A stretch of 64,000 nt of DNA from Ryuthela nishihirai (GCA_038380435.1 JAWZYU010000017.1:27276483-27340482); one strand, 5' to 3'; shown: positions 1 to 9,823, counted from the first letter of the stretch. Notes: generated by a model not told the origin, from the letters alone. A program made the numbers and translations.

Positions 1-641
1 GTGGCATTGTATCCCCGTACAACATGCAGTAGCACATCCAGGTAGCGGTAGGTGTTATTGAGTGCATAATATCTCCCCAGTCGCTCGCGTAGGGTGGGAT
101 TCCATCTCTCCACCAAAGCTGCTTTTTTGTTAGAGTAGGTGGCAAAGAACCGAATACCTTTCTTTTTCAGGAATTTCTGGAACACTCTGTTGGTAAATTC
201 CGTACCTTGATCAGTATTTAAATTCATTGGGGACCAACCATTGGAGAGGACTTTTTTGAAAGCCAACACCATTTCTTTCCCTGTTTTAGCCTTCATGGCC
301 ACGGCCCACCCGTACCTCGAGAACACATCGATGACTGTTAATATGTAGCGACACCCATCATTGAAGCGAGTTAGATTTTTCACGACCAAGAGATCGGCTT
401 GCCATTGTTCGTCTAACCCTGTGACGTAAACTTTGTTACGGGGGAACTTTCTGCGAACAGGTTTATGTAACGTGTAGGCAGGTTGGTTTTCTAACCATTC
501 TCCAACGAGTTTCTGTGGTAGTCCCGTATTCTCAGCTAACTTTTTTACACTACCGAATCCTCTTTCGGGGTCGAAATAATTGGACTCCAAAGTTTTGTTT
601 TCTGCTGCACCCGGACGTCGTACCCCACCAGGTTTTGCCAT
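1..641 (-). CDS. Polinton integrase, N-terminal 213 residues (cut by window edge)
   Basis: Retroviral-type integrase of the rve family, which would insert the element by 3'-end joining. The frame is open from the ATG at 641 to the window start with no stop. All three acidic catalytic residues fall inside this part and match copy 2: D83 in QADLL, D144 in the TD-G-EF motif, and E178 in the LVERW motif. The start is chosen by homology with the intact copy, where the same MAKPGG start is used. One change near the active site, NRT to NPT just after E178, might matter. The first 97 nt overlap the end of the membrane-protein gene in another frame. The chromodomain seen in copy 2 would lie outside the window. 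Confidence 0.85.
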   Translation of the reverse strand, partial: MAKPGGVRRPGAAENKTLESNYFDPERGFGSVKKLAENTGLPQKLVGEWLENQPAYTLHKPVRRKFPRNKVYVTGLDEQWQADLLVVKNLTRFNDGCRYILTVIDVFSRYGWAVAMKAKTGKEMVLAFKKVLSNGWSPMNLNTDQGTEFTNRVFQKFLKKKGIRFFATYSNKKAALVERWNPTLRERLGRYYALNNTYRYLDVLLHVVRGYNA

Positions 642-871
642 TGATGTAACGAAAGTGTAACACCCGTCACTGTAGGGACGTCTCCTATATACTGTCTGAT
701 GTCCACTGTTAAGTTACACACGCGAATTTTGTATACGCCGTCTAAGGCTTTTGACTCTCCACACTGAATATTTTTACTAGGAGCTACAAGTTCTAATACA
801 AGCACTGCTATCGTTAACAATGTCACGATTACACTACCGACACCAGCTAACACCTTCTTTCTCCTATCCAT
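545..871 (-). CDS. Small single-pass membrane protein of Polinton (108 aa)
   Basis: Unrecognised 108-residue protein located just upstream of the integrase and overlapping it out of frame by 97 nt. A short basic head (MDRRKK) is followed by a long hydrophobic segment at about residues 8-32, as in a signal anchor. The remaining 75 residues are polar and contain two cysteines (about 37 and 52) that could form a disulfide. This copy is intact, whereas the copy at 10693-11017 has a one-base deletion inside the hydrophobic segment. A TATA-like TATATAA lies upstream in both copies. A role at a membrane is inference from the hydrophobic segment only. Confidence 0.7.
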   Translation of the reverse strand: MDRRKKVLAGVGSVIVTLLTIAVLVLELVAPSKNIQCGESKALDGVYKIRVCNLTVDIRQYIGDVPTVTGVTLSLHQWQNLVGYDVRVQQKTKLWSPIISTPKEDSVV

Positions 872-959
872 ACCAAGACTAAAATGACATTGGATGAAAA
901 GACAGACACATTATATAAAGTTACAATTATTTATTTAATTAATACATTTCATTTTTTGC

Positions 960-1750
960 CTAGTCGACAATAGCATTATATTTTAGAGTGCAAACAAAAC
1001 CAGAATCTACAAAATTAAACAGACCTCGTTTCCAGGCCGTATCCACAAATACCTGTGCTAGAGCGTTAATATCCAGGTCACCAGACCACCCTACGATGGT
1101 CGGTATTTTTTCTTCAGGTTGCAGTCCATCTAATGGTATCACACGCATAAGTTCTTGCTGAAAAATATTCACCAACAGTGGGTAAACACAATCGGGGGCG
1201 TCGAAAACAGGCCCGAGCCGGAAAGGACAAACGGATTGTGAATGTTCCATAATAGCCGTACGGAGCTGGTGATCTATGGGGGTCCCGCATACGTTATGCA
1301 CAATGCGCATCACTTCGTCTAAGTGGATAGCCAGCGTGAACCACTGCGAAGCATTCAGTGTTATACAACGTCTCACAACACGGAACTGTAGAGATCTTCG
1401 ATCTGCTGATTCTTTGATGAAGTCAACACAGCATTCACCATCCACAGTTCGATACATGTAGGCATGTAAACCATGCATCACATACCATGTCTGTTGATTG
1501 GGGCCGATTTTCGCTTGAATGTCTGTTGATTGGGGCCGATTTCCGCTTGATCCTCTATGTGGGGGACCGTGGCACACAAAGCATCTCATTCAGGTATGGA
1601 GAGGCTAATCCCCGTAGGTGTAGGGTAGATGAGTTCACCATTTTCATATTTCTTGTAGCGGCGTACGTGCACAGAAAACATATTTTTGAACAGTGTAGGT
1701 ACAATGTAAACATCTTCACCGAGACACCACGCATCTGGATTGCTAGGCTG
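960..1750 (-). pseudogene. PC4-like protein of Polinton, broken copy
   Basis: Counterpart of the intact gene at 9863-10627. Three lesions are visible. The start codon region is missing: the sequence joins directly to the second codon near 1750. A TGA replaces the conserved tryptophan codon of the PC4-like domain (1590-1592). A 32-bp tandem duplication at about 1487-1550 shifts the frame. Downstream of the duplication the frame is open to the stop at 960 and matches the intact copy closely. This copy cannot make the PC4-like domain. Confidence 0.8.
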
Positions 1751-1774
1751 TGGCACACAGCGCTCGCTCCCTAT

Positions 1775-2353
1775 TTAACTAGAGAGCCGCGCCACCTGGG
1801 ACGACCAATCAGGAATGATCTGATAAGCGAGTGTTTGTTGGGACATGTTCTCGATGAGGCAACGATCGATCCATCCGAAGAAAGCAGCTGTTTCAGCTAA
1901 AGAGCAGTGGACGTCCTCTCCGGTGTGATATCCGCACTCGAACTCGGAAACTTTTGGGAGATCACAATATTTGGGGCAGCCGTAAAGTTCGAGATTAACA
2001 CTGGGCAGATTTAATTGTTCCAAGAGAATTTTTTCCACATCACCTCCTTTGTAACCCACCACAGTAGCTTCTTCAGTACGTGCAAGTTTGTAAGCATATT
2101 TCACGATGTTAGGAACGTGATCTAACGACCACACCTTTTCACGAGGCAGAAAACGAAAGGGTAGGCCTAGCACATGTTTAGATACGTAGTTGACTGTCCT
2201 TCTGTCTTTTACCGACAAAGGATGGTGATGCCAAAGATTGAAACTGTAGACACCGCAGTTCCCATTAAGAGTTGCATATCCGAGTTCACGTACTAGGAAA
2301 CGACCATTTACACGGAAACCGTCGAGATCTAGAACCATACAGATGTTTTGCAT
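1775..2353 (-). CDS. Exonuclease-like (RNase H fold?) Polinton protein, intact copy
   Basis: About 192 residues from the ATG at 2353; an in-frame GTG further upstream (2404) gives 17 more, but the two copies share only the ATG. The layout resembles a DEDDh 3'-5' exonuclease: an acidic DLDGF motif near residue 10 (D9, D11), then VVGYKGG followed by an acidic residue, then a late HCSLAE...F motif. The protein ends in a region rich in conserved Cys and His (GCPKYC, ECGYH). I recognise the family only as a recurring Polinton-borne protein; the exonuclease assignment is inference from motif order. The stop sits inside a TTAAATA sequence that probably serves the next gene as a promoter. Confidence 0.6.
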   Translation of the reverse strand: MQNICMVLDLDGFRVNGRFLVRELGYATLNGNCGVYSFNLWHHHPLSVKDRRTVNYVSKHVLGLPFRFLPREKVWSLDHVPNIVKYAYKLARTEEATVVGYKGGDVEKILLEQLNLPSVNLELYGCPKYCDLPKVSEFECGYHTGEDVHCSLAETAAFFGWIDRCLIENMSQQTLAYQIIPDWSSQVARLSS

Positions 2354-2407
2354 GGTTGCATTAGTTCGAGTATCTGGAGACAAAAACACTTGACGTCTTC
2401 GCACAGG

Positions 2408-2656
2408 CTACAGACATCTCTGTCGCTTACGTCTCAGAGCCTGAACGACGTTCTGCGGTAGTCCCGGGGGCCAGGTTTCGGGCGGCTTCATCACCAGAGG
2501 TCCTCGCAACCTTGTAGGTGGCGGCAGCGTAGTGTCCTCCACGACAACGGCCTGTAGCATAGGACCACCAAATCCAGGTCGTGGCAGCATCTTAATAGTG
2601 ACGGCGGGAGGTGGTGGCAGTGGAGGAGGCGGCACAATCACAGGTCGATGTAGCAA
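2408..2656 (-). CDS. Proline-rich small Polinton ORF
   Basis: An 82-residue ORF directly upstream of the exonuclease-like gene. It begins with a poly-proline tract (residues 8-18), has further Pro-rich stretches, and ends with a basic tail (RRKRQR). No domain is recognised. In copy 2 only the last 18 codons remain (9140-9196), joined to sequence just inside the terminal repeat, which shows that this ORF or its 5' part was deleted there. The open frame conserved at its 3' end in both copies supports coding potential; it could also be an exon of the next gene. Confidence 0.4.
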   Translation of the reverse strand: MLHRPVIVPPPPLPPPPAVTIKMLPRPGFGGPMLQAVVVEDTTLPPPTRLRGPLVMKPPETWPPGLPQNVVQALRRKRQRCL

Positions 2657-2974
2657 TCGACGAATACGCGTTCGAAAGTGTTGTGGATCGCTCTCATAGC
2701 CGGAGTTCTATATTTCAAAAAATTTTCCAATACCTCAATAATACATTTCACGTAATTTCGTCTACTTCACTCTTTCCCTCATTATTAGATCATTAAAAAT
2801 TATTTAACCATGGTAGTGGGAGGGAATTATTATGCGGATATATTTTTGCAACGTGATTTACAATTTGTCTCAATGAAAGCGTTAATTTTGCGAAAATAGC
2901 AGTGCATTTTATTTTTTATATTATAGGTGCTTTTTAATATTGTTAAGATGATGTTAATTCTTTCTTGACAGCTA
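2657..2974. other. AT-rich stretch with no recognised feature
   Basis: Between the truncated Polinton and the first dispersed repeat I see no ORF, terminal repeat or RNA-like element. The boundary with Polinton sequence is somewhere near 2690-2720. Confidence 0.5.
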
Positions 2975-3600
2975 GCTTATATAGTAACGATTGTGAGTGA
3001 TTGACTGACGGCTGAGTGAAAATCACGATAATTCTAAACATATGATGCAGAAATGACATAACTCTGAAAATTTGCATATAGGAGTGTAGATCTCTGGAAA
3101 AGATCAACTAAGTCATATAGATCTCTGAAAAAAATCCAAAATTTGACCTATGGGGTGTCCTTTAACTTAGAGTTCAAACCGTGATCTCCGAGTAATAGAA
3201 AAGTTAAAATTAGTGTATGGGGATGTTTCGTCTGTAGACCTCGGAAACGTTAGGAAATTGCGGATACGGAGGGTTCTCAATGTCAAATATAGATCTACCC
3301 GTGTTATAGGGGCTCAAATGTGGAATATATATTAATTAAACTTGAAACTCGTGTCTAGCCTCATTAAAAACACCTGGGATGTGGTACCTGGGAGTATTTT
3401 GAGTAGTAGATCTCTGAACGTATGCCAAATTTTGGATTTTCTGTGTCGTTTGTGTCAAATGTCACATATTGATCTACTGGTGCTGGAGAGCTAAAAATTG
3501 GTGAATAGGAATATTTCAAACAGTGGAACTGACAAATAAGAGAAAGTTTCAGATTCATTGTCGCTTGCAACGTCAAATAGAGCGTCGGAGTGACCACTTA
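2975..3600 (+). repeat. Diverged dispersed repeat, partner at 55480-56000 (opposite strand)
   Basis: Read in parallel with the reverse complement of 55480-56000, the two share a series of blocks in the same order: GTGAGTGATT with the following ACGGCTGA, an ATGATGC-GAAATG block, a TGTCCTT block, a GGAAATTGCGGAT-like block and TTTTGAGT. They therefore belong to one old interspersed family of unknown type. The left copy is interrupted by the inverted-repeat arm at 3338-3371. Confidence 0.55.
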
Positions 3601-4122
3601 GAAATCAGGAGGTGCCGAAGTCATCGAATGATTCCTAGTTCAATCATCCAATCTGTAGCGTATTCATATTTATAATCAGTATCGTATACACTTTTAAGGC
3701 ACGGCATGCCTAATTCAGTGTACCAAATATGTTTATTTTCTTTATTATGAAAATTAATTGCCTCTTAAAATTAGTAAATAATATTTATATATTTTGAACT
3801 ATTTAATTGCTAATCAGTTCATGCAATATTTTGAAAATCGTAGTATTTTATATTACTGCTAGAGATGAGTGCGGGTCCGGGTTTGTCGGTCTCAGAATAG
3901 TAGAGACGACTTCGGGCTCAAAATAGTTTAAATTTCATTTATTTCTTGTAATTGTGAAACTAATGGGTAAAAATATAAAAAATAATAATTGCAATCTTTT
4001 AATCACTTTTTATTAAATATAATTAAACATCATGTAGCATTTGATTATTTTTACGCATTCTCTGTTTAATAAATGAATCGCTCTTTTTGTTTTTAATGAG
4101 GCTAGACACGAGTTTCAAGTTT
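3338..4122. repeat. Perfect 34-bp inverted repeat bounding about 720 bp
   Basis: Positions 3338-3371 and 4089-4122 are exact reverse complements over 34 bases (left arm begins AAACTTGAAACTCG). The interior is AT-rich with no credible ORF. This is the layout of a small non-autonomous DNA element, but I find no target duplication outside the arms (left flank TATTAATT, right flank CTTCTATT), so a different origin such as an inverted local duplication is possible. Confidence 0.7.
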
Positions 4123-4351
4123 CTTCTATTATTTCTAATATTCCTCGTTGCAAAAAGAATTAAGATTTCAATTTTTGTCATAAAATGATTTTAAATAACT
4201 GGCAATTTTACCTGGCATTGTTCGGGTCTTAAAATTCTCTAAAGAAATGGTTCTTAAATTCTTTTTGCTCATGGCACACTACTTTTCGATGTTAATGCTC
4301 GCTGCACAATAAACATTTAATTTGGCAGCACTACGGGAAACTCACGCACAC

Positions 4352-7300
4352 TATGGTGGGCCGAAAAAGTTCAAAAAATTTTTTTCAAGTCGTAATACCG
4401 CGGCAAAGTTGCGAATTGGGGAGACTAAAAAGGGGTAAAAAAAGAAATAAAATCGGTTTATATCTTCCGGTCGTGCATGTACTCTAAAGTTTGCCGAAAT
4501 TTGGAAAAATTCACATTTTTCCGATAATATTTAACATTTTTAAATTAGTCTCTTCCCGAATGTAATAGCTCAAATTCTTATGTATTAGAACCACAGAAAA
4601 TAATGTTTAAATATTATTTAAATCCATCAACATCTTCCGGTCGCGCATTGCCTTCAAAGTTAATGAAATTTTGAAAAAAATTTACAAATAAAGGTCACAG
4701 TATAAGTAACACAAATGAAGATCACAGTTCAAGGAAAAAAAACACTAACAACTTACATGTTCCTTATATTTTTCTTTATTGAATACAAGTTTAAATGTTT
4801 AAAAACAAATTATTTTAGACCATTAGTAATATTTATAAACAGATTTTTTTATTGAAAAAACTTAGTTTTTATATGAAGAGTCGTAAGTCCAAGAAACTCA
4901 TGTTGAACAATTGAACATCTCCGTTTTCACTCATTCTTAGCTGAAGGTACTTTGAAATCTGATATATAGGCGAAGTTAGGCATGGTTGACCTTGACAGCA
5001 GAGTAGTTCTGATAAAACCATCCCTTGACTTAGCTCTGCAAACTTTTCCTGAGGCTTCTGTCACGAGTTTCACACATCGTTCAACTGCCTGTGTGTGAAC
5101 TGGGAATGTCTTGAATGTTATATTCCAATTAGGGACTGAGTCACTTTGAATATGTGATTTAATCTCATCGTCACTGATATCTTTTAATAATGGGGGAGAA
5201 GATAAATCACAGTCCATCCAGTTAATTGTTTCCGAGTAGTCTTGAGCCTTGAAATTGAGTTTTGGCAGCATGAATGTTATGATAGTTGTTCTCTTTTGAT
5301 CTACCTGTCTCGCCTTTAGAATTCGTCAAAGTCCGAGCTCTCTTATGTGTTTTGTATTATCTTGTGTCATGGCTAACATTAAATGTTCTGGATGAGCGAA
5401 AAAGCCATTTCGTTCGATCACAGGGTCGACAACATTACGTAAATCTTCAGGCAGGTACTTTGAAGATTGTATTGATTGGTACACAAGTTTTGGTTCCTCT
5501 GTAAAGTATTTACTTGTTTTAATACTAAACCACATTGGCATGTATGACTTCAAAATAAATACAACTATTTCTTGAAGTTCAGGTGTGGGACTTTCTTCAC
5601 TTAAGTACAATCTGAGAGTTCGATTTGCTGTTGTCAACCACCTCGAGTGTGACAAGGGACCAACCAAATCCTCTTTACAGTTCCCGACTTTATTGCCATG
5701 GAAATATCGAGCAGATATTGCTTACTTAGTATACCTCGGTCTATTGTGGGGATCTGACAGCCAATACTCTTGAAGCCAATCACTACACGTTTTTCGCAGC
5801 CACTTAGATTTTCACCGATTGGCCCTCTCAAAGATTTCGGACCCGTTGATTTACCGTCTAGGTATTGAAACAGATGCTGGAATGGCAGTTCATTGAAATG
5901 GAGAAGGCAAACTGCCCATTGTAACGGTTTCCCCAAATGTATTTCGATTCGGCGAATCAGACCGTTTTTCCAACCTGTATTAACAGCAGTGCCATCACAT
6001 CTTATGACAACTAATTTTTCAAGAGAAATACCACGACCAGACAGATAAGAAATAATAGAAGTGACAATATCTTCAGAACTTCCAGAAGTTGGAGTAACAT
6101 GGCCGATGTAGACTGAACCAGGTTCTTGAATTAGAGAGTAATGCTCTTCCTTTTTTACTCTACGGAACCTTTTCGAATGAGCTAGATCTACCACTAACGT
6201 GTCGTCCTTCCTCCCATCCAAATAGAGACCTTGTAGTGGAAATTCGTCAGATTTACTACACAATTCAGCCCTAACATTTTGTTTTCCTCTTCTTATTTGT
6301 TTTTGTGTATAACATGGGAGACGTCAGAATCGGTAATTAATCCAACGTCGTGCAAAACACTTGATGCGAATGCAGCGGTAGCGCGATCTGAAACTCCATA
6401 ACGATCGCTCAGTAATGCAGTAGATTTTCGCTGAATTCTCATCTGCCAATTTTTTGAGGAAACTTTTTTGGCACTTTAAAATCTTGGTCGGTATCGCTAT
6501 CTTTACTAGAAGGATATTGGTCTTCATCGTCAGTTTCGACAACATTTACATTTGAATGCGAACACGAGGGTTTTAGATCAGATTCAGATTCATCATCCAA
6601 AGTTAAATGGCTGTCACGCGATCTCCTTTCCAATGATTTATTAAGTTTCTTTGTTTCAGACACGTCTACCCTTCCAATTTTTCCTATTCCGTGTACTCGT
6701 AATAAGTACACAAACCTTAGCTCAATAGCAGGTATTTTATTTGATTTTGCACAATCACAGCTGACAGTTATATCGCATTTACATAAATCAGATGTTTTGT
6801 TACAAATGCAATTAACAACAATGGGGCATTTGCAAGCTGCTACGTCAAAAAGCAGTGAGCATTTTTGCTTAAACTCGTCATTTTTCTGCTTAAACGAAAC
6901 TTTATTTTTATCCCGTGTATATGATTTTCGTAGGCTGTAATATTTATCATGCAACGCATTTATAAGTTGCACGATTCTCTTTTCTGTAACCGTTGGGATA
7001 GATGCTTTCTGATACAAACCAATTATTTTGTTAGCTACTGTACTGGCAACTTGTGAAAAACTGACGCTTTTATTATTAACTTTAAGCACCAAGTGGTATC
7101 TCTCCTGTGAACAACACCGAATCACGTCCTCACCAGTAGGAAGCTTGTTTGATGAAAAATCTTTAGGTGTACCAAATATAGGGTAATCAAATATCTGTCT
7201 TGTGATGATTTTCTTAGGTACAGCCATAGTATATCACCGTTAAATCACAAAGTTACACAAAAATGTCATAACACAAACCAACATTGAAATAAATGCAAAT

Positions 7301-7779
7301 GCCAAATTAATAACTGGAAGAGCGAACTAAACACACATCAAACACGAGGAATAAGTGCAGACAGACGGAACAATGGCGCGGCGCGGTGGCGCGGTGGCGA
7401 GAGTGGTAGGTGGGGGGGGAGCGTCGTGGTCATTGACCCGAGCGAGTTACGACGAGCGCGAGAATTTGTTAGATTTGACGGCTGTTGCGCGAGCGGAAGA
7501 CCTTAACCGATTTGAACCATTATTTTTTCTAAATTATTATCGGTTCGAGTAAGAGTCGACTAGAGCTATTACAATTAAATATTGACAAATTAAGTAAGAT
7601 AAAAAATTATCGTAAAAATATAAATTTTTCCAAATCTCGGCAAACTTTAGAGCACATGCGCGACCGGAAGATATAAACCGACTTTATATCTTTTTTACCC
7701 CTTTTTAGTCTCCCCAATTCGCAACCTTTCCGCGGTATTACGACTTGAAAAAAATTTTGAATTTTTTCGGCCCACCCTA
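4352..7779 (-). mobile_element. DNA transposon with 8-bp target duplication (hAT-like?)
   Basis: The ends match as inverted repeats: left TATGGTGGGCCGAAAAA, right (reverse complement) TAGGGTGGGCCGAAAAA. The similarity continues inward for well over 100 bp, including the CTCCCCAATTCGCAA and TATCTTCCGGTCG blocks. The element is flanked by a perfect 8-bp duplication ACGCACAC at 4344-4351 and 7780-7787. An 8-bp duplication with a TAGGG-type end points to hAT; P-type elements also make 8-bp duplications. It contains one decayed transposase gene on the minus strand. About 3.4 kb. Confidence 0.85.
4927..7227 (-). pseudogene. Transposase of the 4352-7779 DNA transposon, multiply frameshifted
   Basis: The gene reads from an ATG at 7227 (MAVPKKII) through a Cys-rich segment around residues 135-165 with several C-x-C pairs, which may bind zinc, and an acidic serine-rich stretch. 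The frame then shifts near 6446 into a short segment (about 6294-6446), shifts again near 6290, runs open from 6263 to 5634, shifts near 5660, and continues in two more blocks (5667-5326 and 5271-4927). Landmarks include YLDGRKDD, RCDGTAVNTG, LFQYLDGKSTGP and HSRWLTTANR; the acidic residues of the first two are candidates for catalysis. I know this as a recurrent arthropod/cnidarian transposon protein but cannot name its superfamily from sequence. At least four frame breaks make it non-functional. Confidence 0.75.
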
Positions 7780-8063
7780 ACGCACACGCGTTTCCTTAAG
7801 AGCTATTGCCGTGGAGTCGTTTGTAAATGCAGAGCAATTCTATTCTTATTCTGACGTGTGCACATGTCATATGTGTTATGGACATGATTTATGTTAATTT
7901 TGGTTTTAGCATTAAGATTTAATATCGATAAGTTTCTGATTAAACAGAAAAAGTTAAATGAAGAACCTGTGGCAGAAATTAGCAACAAAATGGCTTATGA
8001 ATTTCTTTTCATCTGCAATATTATCCGAAATTTTGCGGCAACCATTTTGAGAACCACTGCCCT

Positions 8064-8713
8064 AAAGTATATAGTAGATGGCACTCTCCACTTCGTAAGC
8101 TTTAATTCGACATAGAAGTCATTACAATTGTTTCGCCCCCCCCACTAACTCCCACGGTAAAAATGTTATCCCCACTATTAGAAAAGCTCTGAAAGTCTCT
8201 AAAGTACATACATAGTAGATAGCATTCCCCACTTTCCAAGACTGTTTCGTAGCACCCCTCTCCCTCCGGCCGCTACACCCAATGGTAAACATTTTATCCC
8301 CTACTCCAGGGGAGGTCTTCAACTCTCTAAGGAGTTGATGGCACTCCCAAATTCGCTGCCTTTTAGGGAAGGGACTTCTGTAGCTCTCTAAAGTTGAGGA
8401 GATGGCACTCCCTACGCGCTTTTGAATAATTGCTAAATGAATGTCTATGAGAGACACCGGTGTTCAACCGCTAACGTTAAGTCTAATGGGGATTTGGATA
8501 AATTCAAATCCGCCCACCCTAAATATGGTTGATTCCAGCAGTTTTGCACATATCCTATACTCTTTCCCTTGGTGAAGGGAACACTCATGCAAAGTTTGGT
8601 GCCTCTAACCCTTCTGGAGACGAAATACATAAACGTACAGACACACAAACAAATGCAGAAACACACTTTCTTCTTTATATATTAGACAATATAAGAATTA
8701 AAAAAATAATAAC
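8064..8713. repeat. Dispersed repeat region, 3' end of an old non-LTR-like family
   Basis: Blocks here recur elsewhere in the window: the TAGATGGCACTC / CCCACTT-type block recurs near 40915-40980, and the block at about 8460-8540 (AAGTCTA-GGG, CAAAT-CGCCCACCC, GATTCCAG) recurs at 42175-42265. The end has CAGACACACAAACA-type simple sequence. No intact coding region. The Polinton inserted just after it. Confidence 0.5.
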
Positions 8714-8719
8714 GACATG
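8714..8719. repeat. Polinton target-site duplication, left
   Basis: GACATG, identical to 25003-25008 on the far side of the element. The 6-bp length matches known Polinton integration. Confidence 0.9.
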
Positions 8720-8990
8720 ATTAGTATAGTGCCACCCCACCGAAGCCCCTTTGCACAGTGCCTTCCCCTATGACGTCACCGACCACGCCCCTGAGACGTC
8801 ACCGACCACGCCCACTTCTGCCCCCTCCCCTATGACGCAACATGACGTAATCATTACATAATAATTACGTAACCGGCCACGCCCCCTTATTCATAATTCC
8901 CCCCTCCCCCTCACTGGCGCCACCTGTTGACAGTGAGAAGTACTATTTCCCGAAAAAAAACCCTATTTTTATTCTAATTCTTCGATTTTT
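8720..8990. repeat. Polinton left terminal inverted repeat
   Basis: Matches the reverse complement of about 24761-25002 with a few substitutions and small indels. The left copy carries an extra tandem copy of GACGTCACCGACCACGCCC (8772-8790 and 8795-8813), absent on the right. It contains a TGACGTCA palindrome (8771-8778) and the four-site array described separately. In this protein-primed replicon the repeat should hold the origin. Confidence 0.9.
8833..8872. promoter_or_regulatory. Array of four bZIP-type sites at 10-11 bp pitch (left TIR)
   Basis: TGACGCAA (8833), TGACGTAA (8843), TTACATAA (8854) and TTACGTAA (8865) start 10, 11 and 11 bp apart, so all face the same side of the helix. TTACGTAA and TGACGTAA-like octamers are classic C/EBP-, PAR- and CREB-type bZIP half-site pairs. 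Binding is inference. Confidence 0.55.
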
Positions 8991-9113
8991 GATTTCCCCT
9001 TTATAAAAAAAAATTCCTCCCCCCTTACGAAAAAAACCCCTGGCGCCATCTGGTGCCTGTGAGGAACACTAATTCCCAAAAACCCCTATTTTTATTCTAA
9101 TTCTTCGATTTTT
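8916..9113. repeat. Direct repeat of about 75 bp at inner edge of left TIR
   Basis: 8916-8990 and 9042-9113 are imperfect copies: each begins GGCGCCA-CTG, continues through GTGAG-A--ACTA-TTCCC and a CCTATTTTTATTCTAATTC block. The first copy belongs to the inverted repeat; the second is unique to this end. This suggests local duplication of the terminal repeat border. Confidence 0.75.
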
Positions 9114-9139
9114 CTTCATTTTACCCCAATGCTTGACCG

Positions 9140-9196
9140 GGACTACTGCAGAGTGTTGTGCAGGCTCTGAGACGTAAACGACAGAGACGTCTGTAG
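9140..9196 (+). pseudogene. 3' remnant of the proline-rich Polinton ORF
   Basis: The last 18 codons plus stop of the ORF intact at 2408-2656 (shared VVQALRRKRQR). Upstream of about 9138 the sequence is unrelated T-rich DNA next to the terminal repeat. The 5' part of the ORF has been deleted in this copy. Confidence 0.65.
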
Positions 9197-9256
9197 ACCC
9201 TGCCAGTGTGAAGACGTCAAGTGTTTTCATCTCCAGATACTCGAACTAGTACAACT

Positions 9257-9793
9257 ATGAAAAACATCTGTATGGATCTAGACCTCGACTGTTTCCGTGT
9301 AAATGGTCGTTTCCTAGTGCGTGAACTTGGATATGCAACTCTGAATGGGAAATGTGGTGTCTATCGTTTCAATCTTCGACAGCACCAACCTTTGTCAGTA
9401 AAAGACAGAAGGACAGCCAACTACGTGTCTAAATATGTGATAGGTCTACCCTTTCATCCTCTACCTCGAGAAAAGGTGTGGTCACTAGATCACGTCCCTA
9501 ACATCGTGAAATATGCTTACAAACTTACACGTACTGAAGAAGCTACTGTGGTGGGTTACAAAGGAGGTACTGTGGAAAGAATTCTCTTGGAACAATTAAA
9601 TCTTCCCAGTGTTAATCTCGAACTTTACGGCTGCCCCAAATATTGTGATCTCCCCAAAGTTTCCAAGTTCGAATGCGGATATCACACCGGAGAGGACGTC
9701 CACTGCTCTTTAGCAGAAACAGTTGCTTTCTTCGGATGGATCGATCGTCGAGAGCATGTCGCGAGAAACACCTGCTTATCAGCTCGTTCCTGA
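9257..9793 (+). pseudogene. Exonuclease-like Polinton protein, C-terminus frameshifted
   Basis: Matches the intact gene at 1775-2353 over nearly its whole length, including the DLD motif (D9, D11), VVGYKGG and HCSLAE. An 8-base deletion near 9754, relative to copy 1, shifts the frame so the protein ends with an unrelated 15-residue tail at 9793 instead of running to the stop near 9826. All putative active-site motifs are upstream of the break, so a nearly full protein could still be made. The glycine after DLD is Cys here. Start by comparison of the two copies. Confidence 0.65.
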
Positions 9794-9823
9794 TTGGTCG
9801 TCTCAGGTGGTGCGGCTCTCTAG

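Larger units (their letters stand above)
1..2656 (-). mobile_element. Partial Polinton/Maverick (copy 1), 5' half, runs off left edge
   Basis: Read on the minus strand this stretch has the same gene order as the left arm of the full Polinton at 8720-25002: proline-rich ORF, exonuclease-like ORF, PC4-like gene, small membrane protein, integrase. The sequences are near-identical with scattered substitutions, so both belong to one family. No terminal inverted repeat is visible upstream of the proline-rich ORF: beyond about 2700 the sequence becomes unrelated AT-rich DNA, so this copy is truncated or rearranged at its left end. The integrase is cut by the window start, so its capsid and polymerase arms may lie outside the window. 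The orientation is head-to-head with copy 2. Confidence 0.85.
4243..8063. mobile_element. Possible non-autonomous hAT-like element split by a later insertion
   Basis: The left side reads GAAATGGTTCTTAAA and the right side ends in TTTGAGAACCACTGCCCT, which resembles imperfect terminal repeats of the CAGTGGTTCTCAAA type common in hAT-like elements. The transposon at 4352-7779 sits inside. No 8-bp target duplication is recognised at the outer ends, so the outer limits are uncertain. Confidence 0.35.

Noticed and set aside
7355..7552. GC-rich glycine/arginine ORF near 7.4 kb
   Set aside because: It lies upstream of the transposase in the transposon's non-coding end region, with no motif and no counterpart; probably promoter-side GC-rich DNA.
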